Counted from the first letter of the stretch, positions 46,757 through 57,361 are shown. The stretch: DNA of 64,000 nucleotides from Thiomicrorhabdus sp. 6S3-12 (GCF_017571475.1 NZ_JAGETW010000004.1:186001-250000), one strand, 5' to 3'. The notes: generated by a model from the letters alone, not told the origin. Made by a program: numbers and translations.

Positions 46757-47404
46757 TTAAACATTTAAAGCGATGTGCAATCTTTGCACCAGCTGCTCGG
46801 AAATCTGTTGTTGAACTTGCTGTAGACTCTGGCTGGCATCGATCACCTGATAGCGCTGAGGTGCCATTTCAGCACGGCGCAGATACGCTTGACGGACGCT
46901 CTCGAAGAAGTCTTTACGTTCCTGTTCAAATCTGTCGATCTGACCGCCGCGACTGGCAACACGCTGCATACCGATGTCAATCGGCAAATCGAAAACAAAC
47001 GTCAGGTTCGGCTGAAAGCCCTGTTGAACCCAACGCTCGATTTCCGCTACCCGCTCAAATCCCATCGCTCGAGCCGCACCCTGATAAGCGAATGAAGCAT
47101 CGGTAAAACGGTCGGAAATCACCCAAATCCCCTGAGCGAGAGCCGGTTTGATTTTTTCCTGAATATGCTGGGCACGGGCGGCAAACATCAACAAAAGCTC
47201 GGTATCCTGATGCATCGCCTTGTTTTCCGGATCCAAAAGCAGTTCGCGAATCTTCTCGCCGATTTCCGTCCCACCGGGCTCGCGCGTGGTAATGACATCT
47301 TTACCGGCCTGTCGCAGCTGCTCTGCGATAAAAGCCAGATTAGTCGACTTTCCGGCACCTTCAGAGCCTTCCAAAGTAATGAATCTACCTGTTTGTTGTG
47401 TCAT
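46757..47404 (-). CDS. tmk: Thymidylate kinase
   Basis: Phosphorylates dTMP to dTDP. The 215-residue protein has P-loop EGSEGAGKST, TREPGGTEIGEKIR, and the DRFTDASFAYQGAAR segment with the dTMP-binding residues. It lies 7 nt after mltG, in the same minus-strand operon. Confidence 0.97.
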   Translation of the reverse strand: MTQQTGRFITLEGSEGAGKSTNLAFIAEQLRQAGKDVITTREPGGTEIGEKIRELLLDPENKAMHQDTELLLMFAARAQHIQEKIKPALAQGIWVISDRFTDASFAYQGAARAMGFERVAEIERWVQQGFQPNLTFVFDLPIDIGMQRVASRGGQIDRFEQERKDFFESVRQAYLRRAEMAPQRYQVIDASQSLQQVQQQISEQLVQRLHIALNV

Positions 47405-47411
47405 CTAAACT

Positions 47412-48455
47412 CTACTTATTCAAAATATATTTACGCACGGCGCGGTTATGTTCCAGCAGCGTATTGGAGAATTCATGCTGACCGCCGCCCTTAGCAACAA
47501 AATACAGCGCACGGGTCTCTTGCGGCTGCATCACCGCCTGAATCGCTTCGCGTGAAGGCATCGCAATCGGAGTCGGCGGCAAGCCATCGATCTGGTAAGT
47601 GTTATAAGCGGTTTTGCGATTCAGATCCCGTTTACGAATATTGCCATCATACTCCGCACCGATACCGTATATCACCGTCGGATCGGTTTGCAGGCGCATA
47701 TTTCTTCGCAGCCGATTGACAAATACTCCCGCAATTTCCGAGCGTTCCGGCGCATAACCGGTCTCTTTCTCGACAATCGAAGCCAGTATCAATGCCTCCT
47801 GAGGACTCTTAAGCGGCAGGTTTTTCTGTCTTGCCTGCCACGCATCCTGCAGCACCTGATCCATCGCCAGCTTAGCGCGCAGCAAAATCGTTTTATCGCT
47901 GTCACCAGATTGATAGTAATAGGTTTCCGGAAGGAAGTGTCCTTCAAGATTGGCGTACGGATATTTCGGGTTGATCTTGCCTTCGACACCCAGGATCGTT
48001 TGCAGGCTGGCAACATCGCTCAAATCCAGCTCTTTTTTTAATTTTTCCAGTGCCTGCAGCTGCTGTAAAGTCTGCTTGAATGTCTGGCCGGCGATAATGG
48101 TCGCCGGATAACTGACGCTCTCACCCTTGATCAATACATCAATCAGCTCGTCCACGGTAAAAGACGGTTGAATAGCAAATTCGCCGGCCTTTAGGCGGTG
48201 ATGTTTATCCAGAAAACGCAGATACCAGACAAACCACTGTGGATGGTTCATAAAACCGTGTCGATGCAACTGGTGTGCAATCTGTGTGGCGTTTGAACCT
48301 TTTTTGACCTGTAAAATGAGCGTTTCGTTGTGTGCTGAGATCGGGCGCTGTTTAAAGTCCTGCCAGTTGACCCAGGCAACGCTGCTCACGATCAACAATA
48401 ATATCAAAATCCCCCAGACTAGAAACTTACGCACCGATTTACTCTCAACATCCAT
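47412..48455 (-). CDS. mltG: Endolytic transglycosylase MltG
   Basis: Inner-membrane lytic transglycosylase that releases nascent glycan strands. One N-terminal membrane helix (about 10-28), then the YceG domain of 347 residues total. The catalytic Glu is in LASIVEKETG (about 215); YNTYQIDGLPPTPIAMPS is family-typical. It starts immediately after the pabC stop. Confidence 0.96.
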   Translation of the reverse strand: MDVESKSVRKFLVWGILILLLIVSSVAWVNWQDFKQRPISAHNETLILQVKKGSNATQIAHQLHRHGFMNHPQWFVWYLRFLDKHHRLKAGEFAIQPSFTVDELIDVLIKGESVSYPATIIAGQTFKQTLQQLQALEKLKKELDLSDVASLQTILGVEGKINPKYPYANLEGHFLPETYYYQSGDSDKTILLRAKLAMDQVLQDAWQARQKNLPLKSPQEALILASIVEKETGYAPERSEIAGVFVNRLRRNMRLQTDPTVIYGIGAEYDGNIRKRDLNRKTAYNTYQIDGLPPTPIAMPSREAIQAVMQPQETRALYFVAKGGGQHEFSNTLLEHNRAVRKYILNK

Positions 48456-49322
48456 TTATCGATTCAAATTTACAGACGAATCCGTCTGATACTGCAGCCA
48501 AGCCGTCGCCAGCCATGTGCCTTTTTCGCAGGCATAGGATTTGACTTCATCGCGAGAAGCCACAAAAGCCGATACAGGCATAATGCCGCGCACGGCATTG
48601 CTTAAAAATACCTCTTCGGCGCTGAGTAGATCGCTCAGCTGTAGACTTCTTTCTTCCCACTGCCAGCCGTGATCCGCAAGCATTTCCGGCAAGGCGTTAC
48701 GAACCGTTCCGGCCACACCGCTAACATTGAGTCTTGGCGTGATCACCTTTTGAGCACTTATCAAATACAGGTTTGCCTGCGTTGCACAGATAATCTCTCC
48801 GTTATCGCTACACATCACTCCTTCCTGCCAGTCGTTATGCATCAACTCCTGACGAGCCAGAACATTTTCCAGACGGTTAAGGTGTTTCATGCCCGCCAGA
48901 AGACGGTTACTGCTGGCTGGCGTCCGACAAAGGTTTAATTGCAATGGCGACTTATCCTGTAACGGCGTACTAGACCATTGAACAATCAAACTGACCTGTG
49001 CCGTTTGCGGCGGTTGATAGCCTCTGCCCCCTTCCCCGCGGGTAAGAATGATTTTAGCCACCAGTGTCTGACGTCTCTGTTCCTGATCCAGACAAGCGAA
49101 GGTTGCGGATAATTCCTGCAGACACTTCTCTTCGGAAAGCGCTGCAAAACCCAATCGCCGACAGCTCTCTTCAATACGTCGCAAATGGTTCGACCAGTTC
49201 ATGAGATGACCGGATTGCACCAGCATAGTGGTAAAAAAGCCGTCGCCGTAACTCAGACCGCGATCAAATACGCTGATTCGATCGTTTTCTTCACCGTTGA
49301 TCCAGCACCTTGGCAAACTCAT
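48456..49322 (-). CDS. pabC: Aminodeoxychorismate lyase
   Basis: PLP enzyme that releases p-aminobenzoate for folate. The 288-residue class IV aminotransferase fold has DRGLSYGDGFF at the start, the PLP lysine in GMKHLNRLENVLA and the SDNGEIICATQANLY segment. It lies 9 nt after pabB, its pathway partner. Confidence 0.95.
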   Translation of the reverse strand: MSLPRCWINGEENDRISVFDRGLSYGDGFFTTMLVQSGHLMNWSNHLRRIEESCRRLGFAALSEEKCLQELSATFACLDQEQRRQTLVAKIILTRGEGGRGYQPPQTAQVSLIVQWSSTPLQDKSPLQLNLCRTPASSNRLLAGMKHLNRLENVLARQELMHNDWQEGVMCSDNGEIICATQANLYLISAQKVITPRLNVSGVAGTVRNALPEMLADHGWQWEERSLQLSDLLSAEEVFLSNAVRGIMPVSAFVASRDEVKSYACEKGTWLATAWLQYQTDSSVNLNR

Positions 49323-49331
49323 GCGACCGTC

Positions 49332-50780
49332 CTAAGCATCGCTCTGGCCGAAAGCGCGCAGCAGACCGCGCGCCTTGTGCCGCGTTTCAATGAGTTCCAG
49401 CTCCGGTTGCGAATCAGCAACAATGCCTGCTCCGGCTCGGAACTGGATCTGTTGATGCCCTTCACACTCGCTCTGGATCAAGGTACGGATCAAAATATTC
49501 AGATCGAGGGTCCCGTCCAGATTAATATACCCCAGCGAACCGGTATAAGCCTCACGCGGCATCTGCTCCAATTCGGCAATAATTTCCATGCAGCGTACCT
49601 TCGGACACCCGGTAATGGTTCCGCCCGGAAACAGCGCATGTACGATATCCAAAGGAGAGAAACCATCACGCAACCGGCCACGGACATTGGAAACGATGTG
49701 GTGAACATGCTCGTAGGATTCGATCACCATCAGCTCATTGACTTCAACGCTGCCAGGCCGGCAGATACGACCCAGATCGTTACGTTCCAGATCGATCAGC
49801 ATAATATGCTCGGCACGTTCTTTAGGATGGGCGATCAACTCGTCCATCAAGGCACGATCTGCGGCATCATCATCGCTGCGGCGGCGGGTTCCGGCAATCG
49901 GCCGCGTATCGACCCACTCGCCGTCATACTTAACCAGACGCTCCGGCGATGAACTGATAATCTGCCAAGGCTGTCCGTCCTGATCTTTCAAACAGGCCAA
50001 GGCGGCAAAAGGCGCCGGGTTATTCACCCGCAAGGCCTGATAGACCTGAAGGTAATCCTGATCTTCCGCCAAGGAAGCCTGCCACTGACGGGACAGATTG
50101 ACCTGAAAAACATCGCCGGCAAGAATATATTCTTTGATCTGTGCGACACCATCCAGATACTTCTTTTCCTCTTCTTCCTGGAGATGACTTAAGGAAACTT
50201 CACTGGAAATCGCATTTGCAGTGCGAAGTACGGTTTGCATGTCCTCTAGCATTGAAGCCATTTCTGATTGATGCGTTTTTTCGGCGACAAGCCAGGCGCT
50301 TTCTGTCTCATGATCGAGAATCACCGCGGCGTGGCAACGAGTCAGATTCGCCAGCGGGAATTCCGATGCCGGAAGTTCTAATACCGGCTCAACAACCTGA
50401 GCATAGTCATAACTGAAATAAGCAAACCACCCGCCCTTGAACGGCAAAGCTTCGGCTTCGCTTTGCAGTCGTGCCCGGTCAAGTCTCTCATCGTCCGCGA
50501 GCATCAGTTCCAACTGGATTTCGTTCTGCGCGGTTATCGCCAGCACCTGTTGCGCCTGAGCGGTAAACTCCTGCGCATTGTGCGGCGAATCAAGCTGCAG
50601 CGAATCGCCCGGCAAAGCCATCAACACCGAATAACGCCCCAAAGATCCTTTGGCGACACTTTCCAGCAAAAACGGATAGCGCTGCGGATTGACACTGTGC
50701 AGCGCTGCCAGATCGAGTTTTTGCACTTCAGAGAAAAAAACAGGCCGTGCAACCACAGCCTGTGTATAAAGTTTCGTCAT
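49332..50780 (-). CDS. pabB: Aminodeoxychorismate synthase component I
   Basis: Makes 4-amino-4-deoxychorismate from chorismate with glutamine-derived ammonia. The 482-residue protein has an N-terminal TrpE/PabB domain and the chorismate-binding domain with GDVFQVNLSRQW, DLERNDLGRI and FPGGTITGCPK. The usual PIKGT lysine motif is PIAGT here, as in anthranilate synthase and some PabB. The neighbouring pabC supports PabB over TrpE. The glutaminase partner pabA is not in the window. Confidence 0.9.
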   Translation of the reverse strand: MTKLYTQAVVARPVFFSEVQKLDLAALHSVNPQRYPFLLESVAKGSLGRYSVLMALPGDSLQLDSPHNAQEFTAQAQQVLAITAQNEIQLELMLADDERLDRARLQSEAEALPFKGGWFAYFSYDYAQVVEPVLELPASEFPLANLTRCHAAVILDHETESAWLVAEKTHQSEMASMLEDMQTVLRTANAISSEVSLSHLQEEEEKKYLDGVAQIKEYILAGDVFQVNLSRQWQASLAEDQDYLQVYQALRVNNPAPFAALACLKDQDGQPWQIISSSPERLVKYDGEWVDTRPIAGTRRRSDDDAADRALMDELIAHPKERAEHIMLIDLERNDLGRICRPGSVEVNELMVIESYEHVHHIVSNVRGRLRDGFSPLDIVHALFPGGTITGCPKVRCMEIIAELEQMPREAYTGSLGYINLDGTLDLNILIRTLIQSECEGHQQIQFRAGAGIVADSQPELELIETRHKARGLLRAFGQSDA

Positions 50781-50810
50781 AAACTTAAGTGTCTTAAAAA
50801 AGCAAAACGC

Positions 50811-52049
50811 TTAGACTTTTCCTAGCACGATGGTTGCGTTGGTACCGCCGAAACCGAAAGAGTTCGACAGTGCAACATCAATTTTGGCGTCACGCGCTTC
50901 GTTGGCAACATAATCCAGATCGCAACCTTCTTGCGGGTTTTCCAGATTGATCGTCGGCGGAAGCTTCTGCTCTTTGATCGCCAAGGCGGTGAATACCGCT
51001 TCCATCGCTCCGGCTGCACCCAAAGCGTGCCCCGTCATCGATTTGGTAGAACTCATGCATAGATTGTACGCATGATCTCCGAAAACCGATTTGACGGCAC
51101 TGGTTTCACACAAATCACCCGCCGGTGTCGAAGTACCATGCGCATTAATGTAGTTGATCTGCTCCGGATTAACTCCGGCGTTATGTAAAGCGGTATGCAT
51201 GCAGCGAGCCGCACCGGCACCACCGGCAGCTGGCAAAGTCATATGGTAAGCGTCGCCGCTCATACCAAAACCTAGCACTTCGGCATAGATCTTGGCGCCG
51301 CGCGCTTTGGCGTGCTCATACTCTTCAAGTACCACTGCTCCCGCACCGTCACTCAATACAAAACCGTCACGATCCTTATCCCAAGGACGCGAAGCCGCAT
51401 GCGGATCATCATTGCGTGTGGACAAGGCTCTCGCCGCTGCAAATCCAGCCAATCCCAGTTCGGTTGTCGCATATTCGGCACCACCGGCAACCATCACGTC
51501 GGCATCGCCGTACTGAATCATACGCGCGGCATCGCCGATACTGTGGGTACCGGTCGCGCAGGCAGTGGCAATCGCCATATTCGGACCTTGCAAGCCGAAC
51601 ATAATCGACAGGTTACCGGAAACCATATTGACAATGGAACTCGGTACAAAGAAAGGAGATACGCGGCGCGGGCCGGATTTCTGATAAGTACCGTGCTGGG
51701 TTTCGATCGAACCGATACCGCCGATTCCCGAACCGATTGAAACGCCTATGCGCGGTGCATTTTCCTCGGTCACTTCCAGCCCGGAATCCTTAATAGCCTG
51801 TGCACCGGCGGCAATACCGTAATGGATAAAAGGATCCATCTTTTTGGCTTCTTTCGGCGCGATGTACTCTTTGACATCAAAACCTTTCAGTTCCCCACCA
51901 AAGGTCACCGAAAACGGAGAGGTATCAAACTTGGTAATCGGTTCGATTCCGCTCTTACCCGCTAAAAGATTAGTCCAGTTCTCTTCCACATCCAGCCCTA
52001 CAGCGGATAGTACGCCTAGACCGGTTATGACTACACGACGCTTTGTCAA
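50811..52049 (-). CDS. fabF: Beta-ketoacyl-ACP synthase II
   Basis: Condensing enzyme of fatty-acid elongation, 412 residues. The active-site Cys is in [12 protein letters not shown], and the His pair in [11 protein letters not shown] and [14 protein letters not shown]. The start is TTG at 52049 with GAGG 8 nt upstream. Downstream of acpP across a terminator. Confidence 0.97.
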   Translation of the reverse strand: MTKRRVVITGLGVLSAVGLDVEENWTNLLAGKSGIEPITKFDTSPFSVTFGGELKGFDVKEYIAPKEAKKMDPFIHYGIAAGAQAIKDSGLEVTEENAPRIGVSIGSGIGGIGSIETQHGTYQKSGPRRVSPFFVPSSIVNMVSGNLSIMFGLQGPNMAIATACATGTHSIGDAARMIQYGDADVMVAGGAEYATTELGLAGFAAARALSTRNDDPHAASRPWDKDRDGFVLSDGAGAVVLEEYEHAKARGAKIYAEVLGFGMSGDAYHMTLPAAGGAGAARCMHTALHNAGVNPEQINYINAHGTSTPAGDLCETSAVKSVFGDHAYNLCMSSTKSMTGHALGAAGAMEAVFTALAIKEQKLPPTINLENPQEGCDLDYVANEARDAKIDVALSNSFGFGGTNATIVLGKV

Positions 52050-52121
52050 AATGAGATCCTCTTTACTGAGTCCACGAAAATGATGTGATTTTATTGGCTG
52101 TTGGCACTAAAGTCCAGATAC

Positions 52122-52151
52122 AAAAAAAGCCGCATAAAAACGGCTTTTTTT
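52122..52151 (-). terminator. Terminator between acpP and fabF
   Basis: AAAAAAAGCCG / CGGCTTTTTTT, 11-bp arms with an 8-nt loop, 23 nt after the acpP stop. Probably partial, allowing high acpP and lower fabF expression. Confidence 0.8.
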
Positions 52152-52173
52152 GCAATCGTTTGTAACCAAGCGA

Positions 52174-52407
52174 TTATAGGTTTGCTTCTACGTAAGCAAC
52201 TGCTTGAGCTAGTGTAGAGATTTTTTCTGCTTCTTCGTCAGGGATTTCGCAGTCAAATTCTTCTTCAAGAGCCATTACTAGTTCAACTGTATCTAGAGAG
52301 TCAGCTCCTAGATCATCAACGAAAGAAGCATCAGCAGTAACCTGATCTTCTTCAACACCTAGCTGCTCAACAACAATTTTCTTTACGCGTTCTGCAATAT
52401 CGCTCAT
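52174..52407 (-). CDS. acpP: Acyl carrier protein
   Basis: 77-residue acidic carrier. The phosphopantetheine serine is in [22 protein letters not shown] 52407 has GGAG 9 nt upstream and gives the normal [11 protein letters not shown] start. It sits between fabG and fabF as in E. coli. Confidence 0.98.
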   Translation of the reverse strand: MSDIAERVKKIVVEQLGVEEDQVTADASFVDDLGADSLDTVELVMALEEEFDCEIPDEEAEKISTLAQAVAYVEANL

Positions 52408-52558
52408 TTGGAAATTCTCCAATTATGGTTATATAAAAAATTTAGTTGGGGTATTTTCGCTTTATGTTTGCGGATTTTCAAGCACTTTCGCCTTTTTTCT
52501 CCTCTAAAAACATTTATAAGCGATTAGTTATTATTTGGCCTTCTGATTTATAAAAGGC

Positions 52559-53305
52559 TTAGATCATGTACATCCCACCATTAACGTTCAGTGTCTGACC
52601 GGTAATATAGGCTCCGCCGCTCCCTGCCAGGAAGGTAACGGTTTGCGCAATGTCTTCCGGCTGACCCAAACGATTCAAAGGAATCTGGCTGGTCAGAGAG
52701 TCGCGCTGTTCTTCAGGAAGTGCACGTGTCATATCGGTATCGATAAAGCCCGGGGCAACGGTATTAACCGTAATGTTTCGGGCACCGACTTCACGCGCCA
52801 GAGACTTACTGAAACCGATGATACCGGCTTTAGCTGCGGCATAGTTGGTCTGACCGGCATTCCCCATAACACCGACGACAGACGCGATATTGATAATACG
52901 TCCTTCTTTGGCTTTCATCATGCCGCGAAGACACGCTTTAGACATACGGAAAACCGAGTTCAAGTTGGTCTGGATAATATCGTCCCACTCTTCGTCTTTC
53001 ATGCGCATCAGCAGGTTATCACGAGTGATCCCGGCATTATTCACCAGAATCGTCGGCGTACCGAACTCTTTGGTTACTTCGGCCAACACTTCGGTAATCA
53101 TCTCAGCTTCTGTTACATTCAGACAAGCACCGCGCCCTTGGGCACCCGCTTCTTTAAGATAGTCCGTAATCGCCTGAGCACCGGATTCGGAGGTTGCCGT
53201 ACCGATAACCGTTGCGCCCTGAGCCGCCAGATCCAACGCGATCGCTTTTCCGATACCGCGGCTGGCGCCAGTCACAAATGCAACTTTATTCGTTAACATT
53301 TTCAT
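52559..53305 (-). CDS. fabG: 3-oxoacyl-ACP reductase
   Basis: NADPH-dependent reductase of fatty-acid synthesis, 248 residues. It has the short-chain dehydrogenase motifs TGASRGIGKAIA, NNAGITRDNLLMRM and catalytic Tyr/Lys in NYAAAKAGI, and ends YITGQTLNVNGGMYM. The true start may be two codons in. Confidence 0.98.
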   Translation of the reverse strand: MKMLTNKVAFVTGASRGIGKAIALDLAAQGATVIGTATSESGAQAITDYLKEAGAQGRGACLNVTEAEMITEVLAEVTKEFGTPTILVNNAGITRDNLLMRMKDEEWDDIIQTNLNSVFRMSKACLRGMMKAKEGRIINIASVVGVMGNAGQTNYAAAKAGIIGFSKSLAREVGARNITVNTVAPGFIDTDMTRALPEEQRDSLTSQIPLNRLGQPEDIAQTVTFLAGSGGAYITGQTLNVNGGMYMI

Positions 53306-53350
53306 ATACCCTTTATGAGTTTTTTCTCTGATTATTGTAAGCGTCCAATT

Positions 53351-54274
53351 TTATAGAGTCGCCAACGCTTTTTCCAGTGTTGCCTGGTCAAATACCGCCT
53401 GCATACCCATGCGACGGTCAATACGACGGTTTAATCCCATCAAAACTTTACCAGGACCCAACTCATACAGAGTTTCAACACCTTGCGCTTTCATCGATTC
53501 AACGGTTTTCACCCACTGCACCGGCTGATAAAGCTGTTTGACCAAAAGCGCTTTAATATCATCCGTGCTTTGCGCTTGGCTGAAATGCACGTTATGCAAA
53601 ACCGGCACCTGCGGCATCTGCAAATCCATCGCCGCCAGTTTTTCCGCCAGTTTTTCCGCAGCCGGTTTCATCAACGAGCAATGAGAAGGTACACTGACCG
53701 GCAGCGGAACAACGCGTGATGCGCCCGCTTCGGTTGCCGCTTCCTGAGCTGCTTCAACCGCCGCCTTTTCACCGGCGATAACGACCTGGCCCGGTGAATT
53801 GAAGTTAACCGCTTCAACCACTCCGTCAACCGATTCGCATACCTTGACAACCGCATCGTCATCCAGACCCAGTACCGCCGCCATAGCTCCGGCTCCAGCC
53901 GGAACTGCGCTCTGCATCAAGCGACCGCGTTCGGCAACCAGCTCGATCCCCTGCTCCAGCGTCATGGCGCCAGCTGCGACCAATGCGGTATATTCGCCAA
54001 GCGAGTGACCGGCCATAAACGCCGGTGCCACGTCTTTTTGCGCCTTAAGGGTTTCCAGGACAGCAATACCGGAAGCCAGCATAGCCGGCTGAGTGACGTC
54101 AGTCTGGTTTAACTTGCCCGAATCGTCGTTCTGCACCAGTTTCCAAAGATCGTATCCCAGAACTTCCGATGCTCTCGCAAAGGTTTCTTTCACCTGTGCG
54201 TGCGATTCCGCCAGCTCCGCCAACATCCCTTGAGACTGCGAACCCTGACCTGGAAAAACAAAAGCGTAACTCAT
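53351..54274 (-). CDS. fabD: Malonyl-CoA:ACP transacylase
   Basis: Loads malonyl groups onto ACP. The 307-residue protein has FVFPGQGSQ at the start, the active-site Ser in GHSLGEYTAL and the His in VPSHCSLM. GAAA/AAGG precedes the ATG. A terminator separates it from fabH. Confidence 0.98.
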   Translation of the reverse strand: MSYAFVFPGQGSQSQGMLAELAESHAQVKETFARASEVLGYDLWKLVQNDDSGKLNQTDVTQPAMLASGIAVLETLKAQKDVAPAFMAGHSLGEYTALVAAGAMTLEQGIELVAERGRLMQSAVPAGAGAMAAVLGLDDDAVVKVCESVDGVVEAVNFNSPGQVVIAGEKAAVEAAQEAATEAGASRVVPLPVSVPSHCSLMKPAAEKLAEKLAAMDLQMPQVPVLHNVHFSQAQSTDDIKALLVKQLYQPVQWVKTVESMKAQGVETLYELGPGKVLMGLNRRIDRRMGMQAVFDQATLEKALATL

Positions 54275-54355
54275 AATCTGATGTTTCCTTTATATTATTG
54301 AAGCAATGGCTTAGCGATCTTGCTCATTACTATTTAAATAGCGTCGCCTAGCCAT

Positions 54356-54384
54356 AAAAAAACGCCTGATTGAAAGGCGTTTTC
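54356..54384 (-). terminator. Terminator after fabH
   Basis: AAAACGCCT / AGGCGTTTT with a 7-nt loop, followed on the minus strand by more T, 8 nt after the fabH stop. Confidence 0.8.
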
Positions 54385-54391
54385 GGTAAAT

Positions 54392-55369
54392 TTAAAACTT
54401 GATCAGCGCGGATCCCCACGTAAATCCGCCGCCGAATGCTTCCAGCAGCAGCGTCTCGCCACGCTGAATACGACCGTCACGAACCGCCTCGTTAAGCGCC
54501 AGCGGAATAGACGCACTGGAAGTGTTCGCATGCTTGTTCACCGTAACCACGGTTTGCTCAGGCTGCAACTTCAATTTTCTGGCCGTTGCGCTGATAATAC
54601 GCATATTCGCTTGATGCGGAACCAGCCAATCCAGATCTTCTCGTTCAATATTATTCGCTTTAAGCGTGTCCAGAGCGACCTTGCTCAGCGTATTGACTGC
54701 AACCTTAAATACCTCGTTACCGCGCATCGACATGGTTCTTTCCGCGATTTCATCAGTTTGCGGAAGCTTGGAGGTACCGGAAGGAACGTGCAACAACTCT
54801 TCATACTGACCATCTGCATGAATATGCGTCGAAAGAATCCCTGCCTCTTCAGAAGCTTCAAGTACAACCGCTCCCGCACCATCGCCGAACAAGACACAGG
54901 TATTGCGGTCCTGCCAGTTGGTGATACGGGACAGGGTTTCCGAGCCGATAACCAAAGCGCATTTCGCCATACCGGTCTTAATAAACTGGTCGGCAACACT
55001 TAATGCATAAACAAAACCGGTACAGACGGCTTGCAGATCGAAAGCCGGGCAACCGTGAATATCAAGACGCTGCTGAATCAAACAGGCCGTACTTGGAAAG
55101 GTTTTGTCCGGAGTGGTCGTTGCGACAATAATCAGATCGATTGAATTTTTATCGACACCGGCCATTTCCATTGCCGATTTTGCCGCTTCGACGCCTAAAT
55201 CGGCAGTCGTCTGACCGTCCTCTGCAATATGGCGTTCTTCAATTCCTGTACGTTCACGGATCCATTCATCACTGGTTTCGACCATCTTTTCCAGATCGAA
55301 ATTGGTTAGAATTTTTTCCGGTAAGTAGCCACCTGTACCGCTGATGCGGCTATAGATTTTTTGAGTCAT
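54392..55369 (-). CDS. fabH: Beta-ketoacyl-ACP synthase III
   Basis: Initiates fatty-acid synthesis from acetyl-CoA and malonyl-ACP. The 325-residue product (ATG 55369) has the active Cys in [12 protein letters not shown], His in VPHQANMRI and Asn in [13 protein letters not shown]. The ribosome site is weak; an in-frame start 15 codons upstream is possible but would exceed the family length. Confidence 0.97.
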   Translation of the reverse strand: MTQKIYSRISGTGGYLPEKILTNFDLEKMVETSDEWIRERTGIEERHIAEDGQTTADLGVEAAKSAMEMAGVDKNSIDLIIVATTTPDKTFPSTACLIQQRLDIHGCPAFDLQAVCTGFVYALSVADQFIKTGMAKCALVIGSETLSRITNWQDRNTCVLFGDGAGAVVLEASEEAGILSTHIHADGQYEELLHVPSGTSKLPQTDEIAERTMSMRGNEVFKVAVNTLSKVALDTLKANNIEREDLDWLVPHQANMRIISATARKLKLQPEQTVVTVNKHANTSSASIPLALNEAVRDGRIQRGETLLLEAFGGGFTWGSALIKF

Positions 55370-55461
55370 AAATTCAACATCTTTGCATTGATCGAAGCGG
55401 AGCGCTTCGGTCACCCATTTTGCATTGACAAGCAGAGCGAAGCGCCCTGCTCATGAGAAGA

Positions 55462-56478
55462 TTAAGAACTTTTCTGCTGGATCAACAGGGAAACTTCGGC
55501 AGAAATCAGCTGCGGAACATTCTTACTGACTTCCAGACGCGCTTCGGCAATTGCTTGTAAGAAAGCATATTGATCGGCACCACCATGGCTCTTAATCACA
55601 ATTTTTTGTAATCCTAAAAGCGATGCACCATTATAGCGGCGAGGATCAACCTTGTCTTTAAAAGACTTCAACACCGGGTAGGCAATCAGCCCGGCAAGCT
55701 TGGTAAAGATATTGCGGCCAAACGCTTCCTTAAGATAGTAAGCGATCATTTTGGCAACACCCTCACTGGATTTGAGCGCAATATTACCGTCAAAACCATC
55801 GCAGACCACAACATCGGTATCACCTTTGTAGATGTCATCACCTTCGACGTAACCGATGTAGTTAATCGATGTATTTTGAATCAACTGATGCGCGTCTTTA
55901 ATTCGCTGATGGCCCTTGATCTCTTCTTCACCGATATTCAGCAGTCCGACTCGCGGCGCAGCATTACTGTCGACAGCGCGAGACAAAACCGAGCCCATAA
56001 CGGCAAACTGAGTCAAATTCTCCCCGGTACAACCGACATTCGCCCCCAAATCCAGTACATGCACATGCCCTTTCATTGTCGGCATGGAGGTACAGATCGC
56101 TGGACGATCGATATCCGGCAGGGTTTTCAGGACGAACTTGGCGACCGCCATTAAAGCGCCTGTATTCCCGGCACTGACACACGCCTGAGCCTCATCCTCT
56201 TTAACCAGATTCAGAGCGATACGCATCGAAGACTTGCGTTTGTTACGCAAAGCTTTGGACGGCAAATCGTCCATTTCCACGACTTGCTCGGCATGAACAA
56301 CGGTTAAACGGGAGGAATCGTATTGGTAAGCGGAGAGCTGCTGCTCTATTTCATCCTGTTTACCAACAAGAACGATATGGATATCGGAGAATTTATCGAG
56401 TGCATCGATAGAAGCGGGAACGGTGACCGACAAACCGTGGTCACCGCCCATAGCGTCAATTGCTATATTGATAGCCAA
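55462..56478 (-). CDS. plsX: Phosphate acyltransferase PlsX
   Basis: Makes acyl-phosphate from acyl-ACP for phospholipid synthesis. 338 residues, with NIAIDAMGGDHG at the start and VGLLNIGEEEIKG (about 180). It begins with TTG at 56478: an in-frame TAA (the rpmF stop) lies 6 nt upstream, and no ATG fits. This is the usual rpmF-plsX-fabH order. Confidence 0.96.
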   Translation of the reverse strand: MAINIAIDAMGGDHGLSVTVPASIDALDKFSDIHIVLVGKQDEIEQQLSAYQYDSSRLTVVHAEQVVEMDDLPSKALRNKRKSSMRIALNLVKEDEAQACVSAGNTGALMAVAKFVLKTLPDIDRPAICTSMPTMKGHVHVLDLGANVGCTGENLTQFAVMGSVLSRAVDSNAAPRVGLLNIGEEEIKGHQRIKDAHQLIQNTSINYIGYVEGDDIYKGDTDVVVCDGFDGNIALKSSEGVAKMIAYYLKEAFGRNIFTKLAGLIAYPVLKSFKDKVDPRRYNGASLLGLQKIVIKSHGGADQYAFLQAIAEARLEVSKNVPQLISAEVSLLIQQKSS

Positions 56479-56484
56479 GATGGA

Positions 56485-56661
56485 TTACGCCTTATCTTGA
56501 ACGACTTTTTTACCTTTGTAGTAACCGTCAGCAGTAACGTGGTGACGACGGTGTACTTCACCAGTAGTAGAATCCTGAGTCAGCGCAGTTGCAGACAGAG
56601 AATCGTGAGCACGACGCATGCCGCGCTTTGAAGGGGTTTTACGGTTTTGTTGAACAGCCAT
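56485..56661 (-). CDS. rpmF: Ribosomal protein bL32
   Basis: 58-residue basic protein of the large ribosomal subunit, with [20 protein letters not shown] and [20 protein letters not shown]. It lies between yceD (21-nt gap) and plsX (6-nt gap), the conserved position, and carries GGAG before the ATG. Confidence 0.97.
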   Translation of the reverse strand: MAVQQNRKTPSKRGMRRAHDSLSATALTQDSTTGEVHRRHHVTADGYYKGKKVVQDKA

Positions 56662-56682
56662 GTCAATCTCCTAAATAAATAA

Positions 56683-57219
56683 TTACTTTTTCAGTCCTTG
56701 CAAAACCGCAAACGGGTTCTGCTTCTCGGACTTCGGCTCTACGGAGCCGTTGGTTGAATCTTCTATTTGACCGTCATCGTCGGCATTCTGGTAAGCCAGT
56801 TCACTGCTTTCATCAATCGGTACCATCGGTACACAGAGAAGCAATTCCTCTTCTACCAGTCCGAGCAGCGAAATTTTATCGCCCTCGAGTTCAAACGCCT
56901 CAACCTCTTTCGGCAAATCTTCAACAAGCGCCATCGATTCGGTAAATACCCCTTTCATGTGAGCTTTCACAGGAAAGTCAAACGCATTCAAAGAACGCTG
57001 GCACTGTAAATTGAGTACGGCATCGACATTCAACTCAAAAGCGGGAAAGCCCAAAGCTTTATCGTAATAAAACCGAATGTCGACCGTCGCATCCTGACCC
57101 GCCGATTCCACCTGCTCCGCCAGCCGCGAAAATTGCGACATATTGACTCGTCCAACATAATGTTTATTATGTTTGACCGCATAGATGGGATCGATATAAT
57201 CAGGTAGCTTATTTAACAT
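56683..57219 (-). CDS. yceD: YceD family protein (DUF177)
   Basis: 178-residue protein of a family required for 23S rRNA accumulation and found beside rpmF. It has LNLQCQRSL, VPIDESSELAY and the Gln/Lys-rich C-terminus KSEKQNPFAVLQGLKK. First gene of the minus-strand lipid block. Confidence 0.93.
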   Translation of the reverse strand: MLNKLPDYIDPIYAVKHNKHYVGRVNMSQFSRLAEQVESAGQDATVDIRFYYDKALGFPAFELNVDAVLNLQCQRSLNAFDFPVKAHMKGVFTESMALVEDLPKEVEAFELEGDKISLLGLVEEELLLCVPMVPIDESSELAYQNADDDGQIEDSTNGSVEPKSEKQNPFAVLQGLKK

Positions 57220-57361
57220 AGGCGCGCATCATACCCGCAACCTCTTGCTAAGTCAAAAAATAACGCACAAAAAAGTCGTTATTTACGCAAAAACTTCGCC
57301 TCTTCGGATTTCAACCATCCGCGCCATGGAAACCCGACGGATTCAAAACCCGAAATCCAGG

